Shown here piece by piece: positions 56,564 to 64,000 of a stretch of 64,000 nucleotides of DNA. Origin of the DNA: Bacteroidales bacterium Bact_11 (GTDB lineage Bacteria > Bacteroidota > Bacteroidia > Bacteroidales > UBA932); assembly GCA_001603505.1 (NCBI GenBank), contig LUZC01000023.1:1-64000 (forward strand). The letters are read 5' to 3'. The position numbers and the translations under genes are program-made. How positions within the stretch are numbered: the first letter of the stretch is position 1; every line of letters starts with the position of its first letter. A model generated the notes under the pieces. The model was not told where the DNA came from. It ran no database searches and saw only the letters and a program-made list of their open reading frames with translations.

Positions 56564-58564
56564 TTATCTCCTTCCAGCTAGGGTTTCGAGGGCTTTCATT
56601 TCGTCGCGCCAGCGGGCGGCGGCGGGGAAGTCGAGCCGGGCGGCGGCTTCTTCCATCTGTTTCCGCGCCGACTCGATGGATGCCTTCAGTTCGGCGGGCG
56701 ACATCCGGGCGACAATGGGGTCTTCTTTCAGATAGCGTACCTTGGTGTCGATCGTTTCGCTGTAGGCGCGCGGTGCCTTCATGGCGCTGCGGGCTGCGGA
56801 ACCCACCTGCCTGGGCACGATACCGTGTTCTTTGTTGTAGGCCATCTGCTTGGCCCGGCGGCGGTTGGTGCCGTCGATGGTGGCCTGCATTGATTCGGTG
56901 ATCTTGTCGGCATACATGATAACGCGGCCGTTGACGTTGCGGGCGGCGCGACCGGCCGTCTGGGTGAGGCTGCGGTCGGAGCGCAGGAAGCCTTCCTTGT
57001 CGGCGTCGAGGATGGCCACGAGCGACACGGTGGGCAGGTCGAGCCCCTCGCGCAACAGGTTCACACCGACCAGCACGTCGAAGCGCCCCGCCTTGAAATC
57101 GTCGAGAATCTCCACGCGTTCGAGTGTGTCCACGTCGGAGTGGATATAGCGCGTGCGGACGTCCATCCGCGAGAGGTATTTCTCCAGTTCCTCGGCCATC
57201 CGCTTGGTGAGCGTGGTAACGAGCACCCGTTCGTCTTTCTCGGCCCGAACCTGGATTTCTTCCAACAGGTCGTCGATCTGGTTTTCGATGGGACGCACCT
57301 CAATGGGCGGATCGAGCAGGCCCGTGGGCCGTACCACCTGTTCCACGACCACGCCGCCGCACTGCTCCAGTTCGTAATCGCCCGGAGTGGCACTCACGAA
57401 GAGGCGCTGGCCCACCAGTGCCTCGAATTCGTCGAAGCGCAGCGGCCGGTTATCGGCGGCCGCCGGCAGCCGGAATCCGTATTCAATCAAAGTCTGTTTG
57501 CGGCTGCGGTCGCCGCCCGACATGGCCCGGATCTGCGGCACGGTGACATGGCTCTCGTCGATGAAGGTCAAGAAGTCGTCGGGGAAGTAGTCGAGCAGGC
57601 AGAAGGGCCGCATGCCCGCACTGCGTCCGTCGAAGTAGCGCGAGTAGTTCTCGATGCCTGGGCAGTAACCTACTTCCTTGATCATCTCCAGATCGTATTC
57701 CACGCGGGCCTTGAGCCGTTTGGCTTCCAGGTGCTTGCCGATCTCTTCAAAGTAGGCGCACTGGGCCATCATGTCGTCCTGGATGGTGGCGATGGCGCTG
57801 CGGGTGCGTTCCTTGCTGGTAACGAAGTTGTTGGCCGGGTAGATGGCGATTTCACTGAGGAATTCCAGCGTGGCACCGCTCACGGGGTCGATCATTTCGA
57901 TGGTTTCGACTTCGTCGCCGAAAAAGACAACGCGGCAGCCGTAGTCACCGTAGGCCAGGTGGATGTCGATGCTGTCGCCCTTTACGCGGAAGGTGCCGCG
58001 TTTGAATTCGGCTTCGTTGCGGGAGTAGAGGGCATCGACCAGGCTGTAGAGGAATTTCTGCCGGCTGAGTTTCTGGCCGGTGGCCACGTGGACGGTGGTT
58101 TCGTGGAAGTCGTCGGGGTTGCCGATGCCGTAGAGGCACGACACCGAAGAGACGACGATGATGTCGCGGCGGCCGGAGAGGAGTGCCGATGAAGCACTGA
58201 GGCGCAGTTTTTCGATTTCGTCGTTGATGCTGAGGTCTTTCTCGATGTAGGTGTCGGTGGTCGGCAGGTAGGCCTCGGGCTGGTAGTAGTCGTAGTACGA
58301 CACGAAGTATTCGACGAGGTTCTTGGGGAAGAAGCTCTTGAATTCGCTGTAGAGTTGGGCCGCGAGGGTTTTGTTGTGGCTGAGTATGAGCGTAGGACGG
58401 TTGAGCTGGGCGATGACGCCGGCCATGGTGAAGGTTTTCCCCGAGCCGGTCACGCCCATGAGCGTGGTGGCGGGGTTGCCTTCCCGGATGGAGGCCACGA
58501 TCTGCCGGATGGCTTCCGGCTGGTCTCCCGTGGGCTGGTACGGCGCTGTCAGTTCAAAGTCCAT
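56564..58564 (-). CDS. uvrB: Excinuclease ABC subunit B
   Basis: The protein has 666 residues. Helicase motif I GVTGSGKTFT, the beta-hairpin region YYQPEAYLP, the helicase C motifs (QTAGRAARN) and the C-terminal UVR domain are complete. UvrB verifies damage and forms the incision complex with UvrC. A TAnnTTTG box lies 65 bases upstream, after which the leader has two inverted repeats. It opens the uvrB-rel-uvrA operon. Confidence 0.98.
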   Translation of the reverse strand: MDFELTAPYQPTGDQPEAIRQIVASIREGNPATTLMGVTGSGKTFTMAGVIAQLNRPTLILSHNKTLAAQLYSEFKSFFPKNLVEYFVSYYDYYQPEAYLPTTDTYIEKDLSINDEIEKLRLSASSALLSGRRDIIVVSSVSCLYGIGNPDDFHETTVHVATGQKLSRQKFLYSLVDALYSRNEAEFKRGTFRVKGDSIDIHLAYGDYGCRVVFFGDEVETIEMIDPVSGATLEFLSEIAIYPANNFVTSKERTRSAIATIQDDMMAQCAYFEEIGKHLEAKRLKARVEYDLEMIKEVGYCPGIENYSRYFDGRSAGMRPFCLLDYFPDDFLTFIDESHVTVPQIRAMSGGDRSRKQTLIEYGFRLPAAADNRPLRFDEFEALVGQRLFVSATPGDYELEQCGGVVVEQVVRPTGLLDPPIEVRPIENQIDDLLEEIQVRAEKDERVLVTTLTKRMAEELEKYLSRMDVRTRYIHSDVDTLERVEILDDFKAGRFDVLVGVNLLREGLDLPTVSLVAILDADKEGFLRSDRSLTQTAGRAARNVNGRVIMYADKITESMQATIDGTNRRRAKQMAYNKEHGIVPRQVGSAARSAMKAPRAYSETIDTKVRYLKEDPIVARMSPAELKASIESARKQMEEAAARLDFPAAARWRDEMKALETLAGRR

Positions 58565-58570
58565 GTCATT

Positions 58571-58628
58571 CCGTCATGCCCGGCTTGACCGGGTATCTCG
58601 CTTGTGCTTTGCGCAGTATCGCACAAGC
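58571..58628. repeat. Palindromic REP-like element before uvrB
   Basis: Two stems lie side by side: ATGCCCGG/CCGGGTAT (58576-58596, one G-T pair) and GCTTGTGC/GCACAAGC (58600-58628). The first resembles a widespread class of intergenic repeats around the sequence GTCATGCCCGGCTTGACC. A half copy lies at 49-64. Confidence 0.6.
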
Positions 58629-58629
58629 T

Positions 58630-58637
58630 CAAAACTA
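58630..58637 (-). promoter_or_regulatory. Likely -7 box of uvrB-rel-uvrA
   Basis: The minus strand reads TAGTTTTG, between the amidase stop and the palindromes, 65 bases before the uvrB ATG. Confidence 0.5.
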
Positions 58638-58641
58638 TCGT

Positions 58642-60126
58642 TTATTTCTTCTTCTTACTATTCGTTTTTACCCCGTTCGCGTCGGCGACCTTCTGGAGAT
58701 AGTCTTCAAGGCCGGCGACGATCTTTTCAGCAATCTTCTTATGGTTGGCCGGGTCGGCGAGCATTTCTTCGTCGGGGAGGCTGCTCATGAAGAGGCATTC
58801 GACCAGCGCGTTGGGATACTCGGTCGGCATGTTCAGCGAGAAGTTGAAATTGCCCGTCAGACCATAGCAGGGTACGTCGAGTTCGAGCATGTGTTTCAAC
58901 AGCGTTGCCGCCAGTTCGCGGTTGACGATATGCTTGTAGTAGGTGCTGGTTCCCATCGGCACGAGGGGTGAGCCGCCGGCATTGTTGTGGATCGACAGCA
59001 TCAGGTCGATGTCGGCCTCGCGGAAAATCTTCTTGCGCTCGGTCATCGTCATCGCTGAATCGTCGGTGCGGCTGATCACCACCGTAGCCCCTTTCTTCAG
59101 CAGCAGTTTCTCCAGTTCCCTGACGATGCTCAGGTTCACATCCTTTTCGTTGAGCCCCGTCGTGCTGACGGCGCCCAGCGCGCTGCCGCCGTGCCCGGCA
59201 TCAAGGCCGATCTTCAGACCTTTGAGCGAAAGGTTCTTCGGGCTGTGGCGCACCTCGATAATGAGGTTGTTGCCCTCGTAGTTCACGCGGTAGCCCCACG
59301 CGTATTTCTCCTTGAGCTTGATGACGAGGCGGAATACGTCGCTGTCCACCTGCTGCAGGTCCACGTAGTCCACCATCTCCGTTTCGTTGTATTGCGTCAC
59401 CCAGTTGCTGTTGTTCATCGCACCGAACACGTCCACGTTGATGGTGGTCGGGTCGAGTGCCGTCCAGGAGGCATAGGGGAGCTTCTCGGGGAGGGAGAGG
59501 CGGATGCGGTCGCAGTCGCCCTGGTTGGAGATGCCCATGTTGTTGGTATTCACCACGCGGCTGCTGCGGGGCGTCATCTCCACGTCCTCGGCGTGGATGT
59601 ACGCGAAGCGGCTGGCCGAGAGCTGCACCTTATAGAGTTCGCCCACCTGTCCCACGACCTTCAGCACGATGCCGGGATCGAGGAAACCCATTTTCGATCC
59701 GCCAAGGCGGTCGGAGCCCGAGCCGTACTGCAGGTAGGCGAGTTCCTTGGTCACTACGTAAAAGAGCCGGTCTTCCAACTGCGGTTCCGGCTGGGCAGCG
59801 GACGTGCTTTTGCGGTGGGTGTCGTAGTAGATGCTGAATTGCTTCGTTACGACGTCGGTGCCCTTGAAGATGGTCACGTCCACCGGGTTGTCGCCGGGCT
59901 GCAACTTGAGTTCGCGCCCGAACGTGCCGGTCTTGTAGACCTTCACCTGCACGCCGTTGATGGCGGCCAGGTTGCCCGGGTCGGTGATGCAGACTGCGTA
60001 GAACTTGCTGTTGTAGACAGTGTCTTGGCTGTAGTAGGGGGCGCGCTGGAACTTGATCTGGGCCTGGGCCTCGGTGAGCGAGAGCAGCAGCAGAACGGCG
60101 CTGAAAAGGATGCGGAGCGTTTTCAT
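58642..60126 (-). CDS. N-acetylmuramoyl-L-alanine amidase (Amidase_3)
   Basis: The protein has 494 residues. A signal peptide ends at EAQAQ. The first 290 residues form an SH3-like and AMIN-like targeting region. The Amidase_3 domain has zinc ligands in GLDAGHGG (His), LNEKDVNL (Glu) and SIHNNAGG (His), with a downstream Glu in ALVECLF. It cleaves the amide bond between MurNAc and the stem peptide during cell separation. I use the ATG at 60126; an extension to 60159 starts in a leader region. Confidence 0.93.
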   Translation of the reverse strand: MKTLRILFSAVLLLLSLTEAQAQIKFQRAPYYSQDTVYNSKFYAVCITDPGNLAAINGVQVKVYKTGTFGRELKLQPGDNPVDVTIFKGTDVVTKQFSIYYDTHRKSTSAAQPEPQLEDRLFYVVTKELAYLQYGSGSDRLGGSKMGFLDPGIVLKVVGQVGELYKVQLSASRFAYIHAEDVEMTPRSSRVVNTNNMGISNQGDCDRIRLSLPEKLPYASWTALDPTTINVDVFGAMNNSNWVTQYNETEMVDYVDLQQVDSDVFRLVIKLKEKYAWGYRVNYEGNNLIIEVRHSPKNLSLKGLKIGLDAGHGGSALGAVSTTGLNEKDVNLSIVRELEKLLLKKGATVVISRTDDSAMTMTERKKIFREADIDLMLSIHNNAGGSPLVPMGTSTYYKHIVNRELAATLLKHMLELDVPCYGLTGNFNFSLNMPTEYPNALVECLFMSSLPDEEMLADPANHKKIAEKIVAGLEDYLQKVADANGVKTNSKKKK

Positions 60127-60180
60127 ATCGTGGTAGTTATCTCGTCCGCGCTCACGCACGCGCGCTGATACGCGAACTTA

Positions 60181-60188
60181 CAAAGATA
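60181..60188 (-). promoter_or_regulatory. -7 box of the amidase gene
   Basis: The minus strand reads TATCTTTG, 54 bases before the amidase ATG. Confidence 0.6.
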
Positions 60189-60225
60189 CGAAAATATTTG
60201 ATTCTTTGGTTTGGCGAAAAATTCC

Positions 60226-60233
60226 TAACTTTG
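60226..60233 (+). promoter_or_regulatory. -7 box of the PIG-L/msrA pair
   Basis: TAACTTTG, 21 bases before the ATG at 60255. Confidence 0.6.
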
Positions 60234-60254
60234 AACTGTTGACCGAGACGTGAC

Positions 60255-61013
60255 ATGAACAGAAGATCGATGCTCAAGGCGGCCGGAAGTGCCGCTGCGC
60301 TGACCATTTTGGGCGGCATCCCACTAGATGCCGCGGAGGCCGGGATGACGCCGGCCGGCAAACGGAAAAACCGGAAAAAGATTCTCGTGATCGGGGCGCA
60401 TCCCGACGATCCCGAGACCGCCGCGGGCGGCACCATCTGCCTGCTTACGGACGCCGGACACGAGGTGGTGTGCGTGTATCTCACGCGGGGCGAAGCGGGC
60501 ATTCCCGGCAAGAGTCACGAAGAAGCCGCCGCCATCCGCGAAAAGGAGGCCCGCGCCGCCTGCGCCGCTACGGGTGCCAGGCCGCTGTTCATGGACCAGA
60601 TCGATGGCAATACCGAGGTGAATCTTATCCGCTACCGCGAGATGCGCGACATGATCGACCGGGAAAACCCCGATGTGGTCATCACGCACTGGCCCGTCGA
60701 CGGGCATCGTGACCACGCCATCTGCGGCATTCTGGTGCTGGACGCCTGGCGCCGGCTCGAGCGCCGTTTCGAACTCTACTATTTCGAGGTGATGAGCGGG
60801 ACGCAGACGCAGATGTTCCATCCTTCGGATTGGGTGGACATCACCACGACGCACGATCGCAAGTACAAGGCTTGTTTCTGCCACGAGAGCCAGCAGCTGG
60901 AAGACCTGATGAAAGAGTGGCACGATCCGATGGAGCGTTTCCGCGGCCTCGAGTGCCGTACAACCTTCGCCGAGGCCTTCCTCCACCACGTTGAACCCGT
61001 TGCTTTGGTATGA
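60255..61013 (+). CDS. PIG-L family deacetylase
   Basis: The protein has 252 residues. The N-terminus NRRSMLKAAGSAA is a twin-arginine-like export signal or lipid-poor anchor. The metal motif AHPDDPE (His49, Asp51, Asp52) and HRDH (His151, His154) are typical of PIG-L/LmbE zinc N-acetylglucosaminyl deacetylases. Its substrate is unknown. It overlaps msrA by 4 bases (ATGA). Confidence 0.9.
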   Translation: MNRRSMLKAAGSAAALTILGGIPLDAAEAGMTPAGKRKNRKKILVIGAHPDDPETAAGGTICLLTDAGHEVVCVYLTRGEAGIPGKSHEEAAAIREKEARAACAATGARPLFMDQIDGNTEVNLIRYREMRDMIDRENPDVVITHWPVDGHRDHAICGILVLDAWRRLERRFELYYFEVMSGTQTQMFHPSDWVDITTTHDRKYKACFCHESQQLEDLMKEWHDPMERFRGLECRTTFAEAFLHHVEPVALV

Positions 61014-61531
61014 GTATGGTCAAGGATATCTATCTGGCGGGGGGATGCTTCTGGGGAGCCGAGCATTTCTTTCAGCAAATGGAAGGCGTGGTACGAACCG
61101 AGGTCGGCTTTGCCAACGGGCATACGCCCGACCCGACCTACAAGGAGGTCTATACCGATACTACCGGCTATGCCGAAACGGTGCACGTGCAATACGATAC
61201 GGACCGCGTGGGGCTGAAGTTCCTGCTGCGCATGTTCTTCAAGGCCATCGATCCTACTTCGCTCAATAAGCAGGGAGAGGATGAGGGCACGCGCTACCGC
61301 ACGGGCATCTATTACACCGATCCGGAGGACTTGCCGAAGATCCGCGCCATTTACGAAGATGAGCAGCGGAAAACCGCCGCTCCCTTTGTCGTAGAGGTCA
61401 AGCCTCTGGAGAATTTCTTCCGCGCCGAAGACTATCATCAGAATTATCTGGACAAGAATCCCGACGGCTACTGCCACCTGCCGCTCGAACTCTTCCGTTT
61501 CGCCCGCGAAGCCAGGCCGGAACGCGACTGA
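61010..61531 (+). CDS. msrA: Peptide methionine sulfoxide reductase MsrA
   Basis: The protein has 173 residues. The catalytic motif AGGCFWGAEHFF carries the nucleophilic cysteine, and the following SVEVGFANG-type region (VVRTEVGFANG) is typical. It reduces methionine S-sulfoxide in damaged proteins. An ATG two codons on (61016) is also possible. Its stop abuts that of the convergent barrel gene (TGATCA). Confidence 0.95.
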   Translation: MSMVKDIYLAGGCFWGAEHFFQQMEGVVRTEVGFANGHTPDPTYKEVYTDTTGYAETVHVQYDTDRVGLKFLLRMFFKAIDPTSLNKQGEDEGTRYRTGIYYTDPEDLPKIRAIYEDEQRKTAAPFVVEVKPLENFFRAEDYHQNYLDKNPDGYCHLPLELFRFAREARPERD

Positions 61532-62032
61532 TCAGAACGCGTAACGCAGGCCGACGCCGAGGCAGGCATCGAAGTGCCCATACAAAAACCAGTTGTATGT
61601 AGGACGGACGTCTATCGACAGTTGGAGCGGACCGTCGAACTGCCAGTCGAATCCGGTCTGCGCCCCGAGTCCCGGGCCGTAATCGGGCCTTCCGAACTGT
61701 ACGGCGGGACCGGCATAAAAACCGGCTCTGCGTCCCACGGGCCACCGCCATTGGAAACTGGCCGCAACCATCGCGTCTAAATGGACCTTGTTCTGGCCGG
61801 GGTAGTAGTCGTGGATCCTTGCTCCGAAATCTACTTCGATTCGTGTCTTCGGACCGACGAAACGCTGGTAGGAAAGTTCCGCGCCGGCCCCCGGGAAGTC
61901 GATGGCCGCATTCATGTTCCCCGTGAGCCGGATGCCCAACGCGTTGGCGGGCTGCGCTGCCGTCCTGGCCGGAAACCCGGCCAGGACGAGCAGCATCATA
62001 CCAACGGGGAGAAGAACGCGGAGACGCCTCAT
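61532..62032 (-). CDS. Small outer-membrane beta-barrel protein
   Basis: The protein has 166 residues. A signal peptide ends at RTAAQ. The mature part has about eight amphipathic strands and ends GVGLRYAF, an aromatic C-terminus that suits the BAM insertion signal. It resembles small OmpA/OmpW-type barrels in layout, but I cannot name the family. It overlaps the glycosidase stop by 4 bases and so is made after it. Confidence 0.72.
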   Translation of the reverse strand: MRRLRVLLPVGMMLLVLAGFPARTAAQPANALGIRLTGNMNAAIDFPGAGAELSYQRFVGPKTRIEVDFGARIHDYYPGQNKVHLDAMVAASFQWRWPVGRRAGFYAGPAVQFGRPDYGPGLGAQTGFDWQFDGPLQLSIDVRPTYNWFLYGHFDACLGVGLRYAF

Positions 62033-64000
62033 TTCTCCAGGTTGAAGCCGCTTATGTCGATGCGGCCGAACGGGGTGTCGTCGTTGTTCAGGGTGTAGGT
62101 CAGCGTGCGGGTTTCGCCGGGCATCAAGTGGATGTAGTTGTCCGACCAGAAGGTGGGGAGGATGCGTGTGCCGTCGGGCTCGCGGGCGATCAGGTGCAGC
62201 ATCAGGGCTGGCACGTCGGAGGTGTTGGTCAGCGTGACGGTCCCGGGCCAGCCGTCCTGGACTTTGACGCGTACCTTTGCGTCGGGCAGCGTGTTGAGGG
62301 CCTGCAGGTTGTCGGTCTCGCGGCCGAGGACGTAGTCGTTCTGCGACAGGAGTTCATCTCCGTCGTACAGTCGCAGGCGGAGGATGCTGACCTCGGGCCT
62401 CGCTTCGGGGGCAGGGATGACGGGCGTGTCGAGGCAGGGCACGGTGCTGTCTTCCGGGGAATCGACCAGGCAGGAATGGATGGAGAGCAGGTTGCCGTTG
62501 AAATCGGAATACTGCACGTCGATGCGCAGATTGCTCCTGTCTCCTGCGCTATAGTTGACTACCTCCACGCATTCTCCCACCGGATTCCACTGGATGTGCA
62601 GCGGTTCGCAGGCCTTGCGGCAGGCGTAGTAGGAGGCGGTGCAGTCGAAGTACCAGTCGTAGGTGCAGAAGGCCATCGACGGCCAGGCCGGGTGGCTCAT
62701 CCAGAGCAGCAGGCCGCGGCGCTGCTTGCTGCGGCTTTCGAAGATCGACCGGTAGGCATCGTAGTTCACCCACTGGGCGCGGGCGGCGAAGGTCTCAGCG
62801 TCGGGCGACGGGCCGAAATACGAATTGACCGCGTCGATGAACGTCTGTCCCCGCTGGGCGCTCTGCAGCGCGAAATCGTGGATGCCCCACATCCGGGACG
62901 GAGGCCAGGCCTGGCTTGCGGGCATCATCTTGAGCAGGCTTTCGATGTTCGGGAAGTTGGGCAGGCCTCTTTCGCTGTGGAACTGCACGGTTTCATACGT
63001 GAATCCGGGAACCGTGTCGAGCAGCCAGTAGTCTTTCGAAGGCAGCCGGTAATACGGGCCGTGGCCCGATACGACGTCGTCGGCCGAGGAGGAGATGTAG
63101 ATACTTTCGGGATTGTCGCGCTTGACCAGTTCCCGCAGCGCGCGGTCGAGCGTTGCCGGGGGATAGCCCTCGTTGCGGCCGCACCAGAGGAGCAGGCACG
63201 GATGGTTGCGGATGCGCAGCATCATGTTCTCGGCGTTGTCCATGAACATGGCCTCGTCGTCGGGATCCGGGCCGTCGGCCGGGTTGGCCAGCCAGAAATC
63301 CTGCCACACGAGGATGCCGAAATGGTCTGCCATTGCATAGAAGCTTTCGTCGCCGATCATGCCCACCCAATTGCGCACCAGGTTGAAGTTCTCGTGACGG
63401 TGGAGCTGCATTGCCGCCCAAAAGTCTGTGGGGTAACGGAGGTTGCTGTCGCTGAAGCCCCAGTTGCCGCCGCGGCCCACCAGCCGCCGCCCGTTGACCC
63501 AGATGCGGAGGTTGTCGCGGGACAGGTCGTAGGTGAACTGCCGTACACCGGACCAGAAACGGATGTCGTGGCTGTCGCCCGCCCGCATGGTCACGTCGTA
63601 AAGATACGGTTCGCCGTAGCCGTTCGGCCACCAGAGCTTCGGGTTTTCCAGCGCCAGCTGCGTGCTGACTTCTTTCGATTCGCCTGCTGCCAGTGACACG
63701 GTCTGGCTGAACGGCACTTCGCCGAAGTTTCCTTCCCACACCGTTTCTACGGGCTGCGCGGATTCGTTGACCAGCGTGGCGCTCAGCGTGATGAGGGCCT
63801 GCGTCGTGTCGAGCTGCGGCGGCAGGGTTTCCTGTGCAGGGAAGCGGCTTACGGCATTGGGATGCAGGATGCGCACCGGCCCGTGGCGTTCGAGCCATAC
63901 TTTGTTCCAAATGCCCATATTGCGTCCGCGGATGGTCGGGATCCAGTCCCAGCCGATGGAGGCGTGGAAGGTGGGGTTGTCGGCGCCGAGGATGCCGCCG
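62029..64000 (-). CDS. GH2-family glycoside hydrolase, 5' end outside the window
   Basis: At least 657 residues are visible; the frame stays open to the right edge, where the sequence DWIPTIRGRNMGIWN continues family sequence, so the ATG at 63918 is internal. The acid/base Glu is in WCGRNEG (63169-63171) and the nucleophile Glu in FHSERG (62971-62973). The match is to exo-beta-glucosaminidase/mannosidase-type GH2. It is probably secreted, but the start is not seen. It precedes the small barrel gene by an ATGA overlap. Confidence 0.92.
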   Translation of the reverse strand, partial: GGILGADNPTFHASIGWDWIPTIRGRNMGIWNKVWLERHGPVRILHPNAVSRFPAQETLPPQLDTTQALITLSATLVNESAQPVETVWEGNFGEVPFSQTVSLAAGESKEVSTQLALENPKLWWPNGYGEPYLYDVTMRAGDSHDIRFWSGVRQFTYDLSRDNLRIWVNGRRLVGRGGNWGFSDSNLRYPTDFWAAMQLHRHENFNLVRNWVGMIGDESFYAMADHFGILVWQDFWLANPADGPDPDDEAMFMDNAENMMLRIRNHPCLLLWCGRNEGYPPATLDRALRELVKRDNPESIYISSSADDVVSGHGPYYRLPSKDYWLLDTVPGFTYETVQFHSERGLPNFPNIESLLKMMPASQAWPPSRMWGIHDFALQSAQRGQTFIDAVNSYFGPSPDAETFAARAQWVNYDAYRSIFESRSKQRRGLLLWMSHPAWPSMAFCTYDWYFDCTASYYACRKACEPLHIQWNPVGECVEVVNYSAGDRSNLRIDVQYSDFNGNLLSIHSCLVDSPEDSTVPCLDTPVIPAPEARPEVSILRLRLYDGDELLSQNDYVLGRETDNLQALNTLPDAKVRVKVQDGWPGTVTLTNTSDVPALMLHLIAREPDGTRILPTFWSDNYIHLMPGETRTLTYTLNNDDTPFGRIDISGFNLEK

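Overview
This 64 kb window is a dense chromosomal segment of a moderately GC-rich Bacteroidota, most likely a gut-type member of the Bacteroidales. The evidence is: near-universal -7 boxes of the form TAnnTTTG in front of operons; a complete Bat/MoxR aerotolerance cluster; a sphingolipid-type serine palmitoyltransferase; a 7TM-HD phosphodiesterase; signal peptides ending in AQ; and TonB-linked outer-membrane proteins. I cannot assign a genus. No prophage, IS, integron, CRISPR or defence island was seen, and no gene-free stretch exceeds 300 bases.

Layout. 1-45 is the 3' tip of an ABC transporter permease. 70-8260 (minus) is the moxR-DUF58-batX-batA-batBC-batDE operon, in which BatB/BatC and BatD/BatE are fused into two long membrane proteins. 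8325-13891 (plus) is a seven-gene run: truA, exbB, exbD, tonB, a ketoacyl synthase, umuD and umuC. 13914-20848 holds carbonic anhydrase, tRNA-Leu, menG/ubiE, an Fe-S aldo-keto reductase, guaA, typA, a DUF177 gene with rpmF, and tRNA-Arg. 20895-23095 (minus) is ftsE-nth-xerD. 23150-27876 is a pair of envelope genes (a 993-residue TPR protein and an outer-membrane barrel), followed by gyrB, a serine palmitoyltransferase and a short-chain reductase that may follow it in sphingolipid synthesis.

32023-39672 carries a secreted esterase, a pgpH-like HD phosphodiesterase that overlaps lnt tail to tail, a LysE exporter, a HAD phosphatase, an Fe-alcohol dehydrogenase, a lipoprotein and tRNA-Val. 39749-45036 (minus) is one operon: LD-carboxypeptidase, HerA-like ATPase (DUF853), DUF3810 metalloprotease-like protein, ybaK and patB. 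45088-49321 (plus) has a truncated ATP-grasp protein, a nonspecific nuclease, bcp, a short-chain dehydrogenase and enolase. 49318-60126 (minus) has an amidase, then uvrB, a RelA/SpoT-type protein with an altered hydrolase motif, uvrA, an esterase/propeller fusion and a heavy-metal exporter. 60255-61531 is a PIG-L deacetylase and msrA. The right edge (minus) holds a small barrel protein and a GH2 glycosidase that runs off the window.

The most interesting points are the two Bat fusions that each keep an internal signal-peptide-like segment, the uvrB-rel-uvrA operon with a degenerate HD motif, umuDC embedded in a TonB-system operon, the spt-reductase couple, the truncated ATP-grasp gene, several near-leaderless promoters, and convergent gene pairs whose stop codons abut or overlap. 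No wholly new multi-gene system can be proved from the sequence alone.
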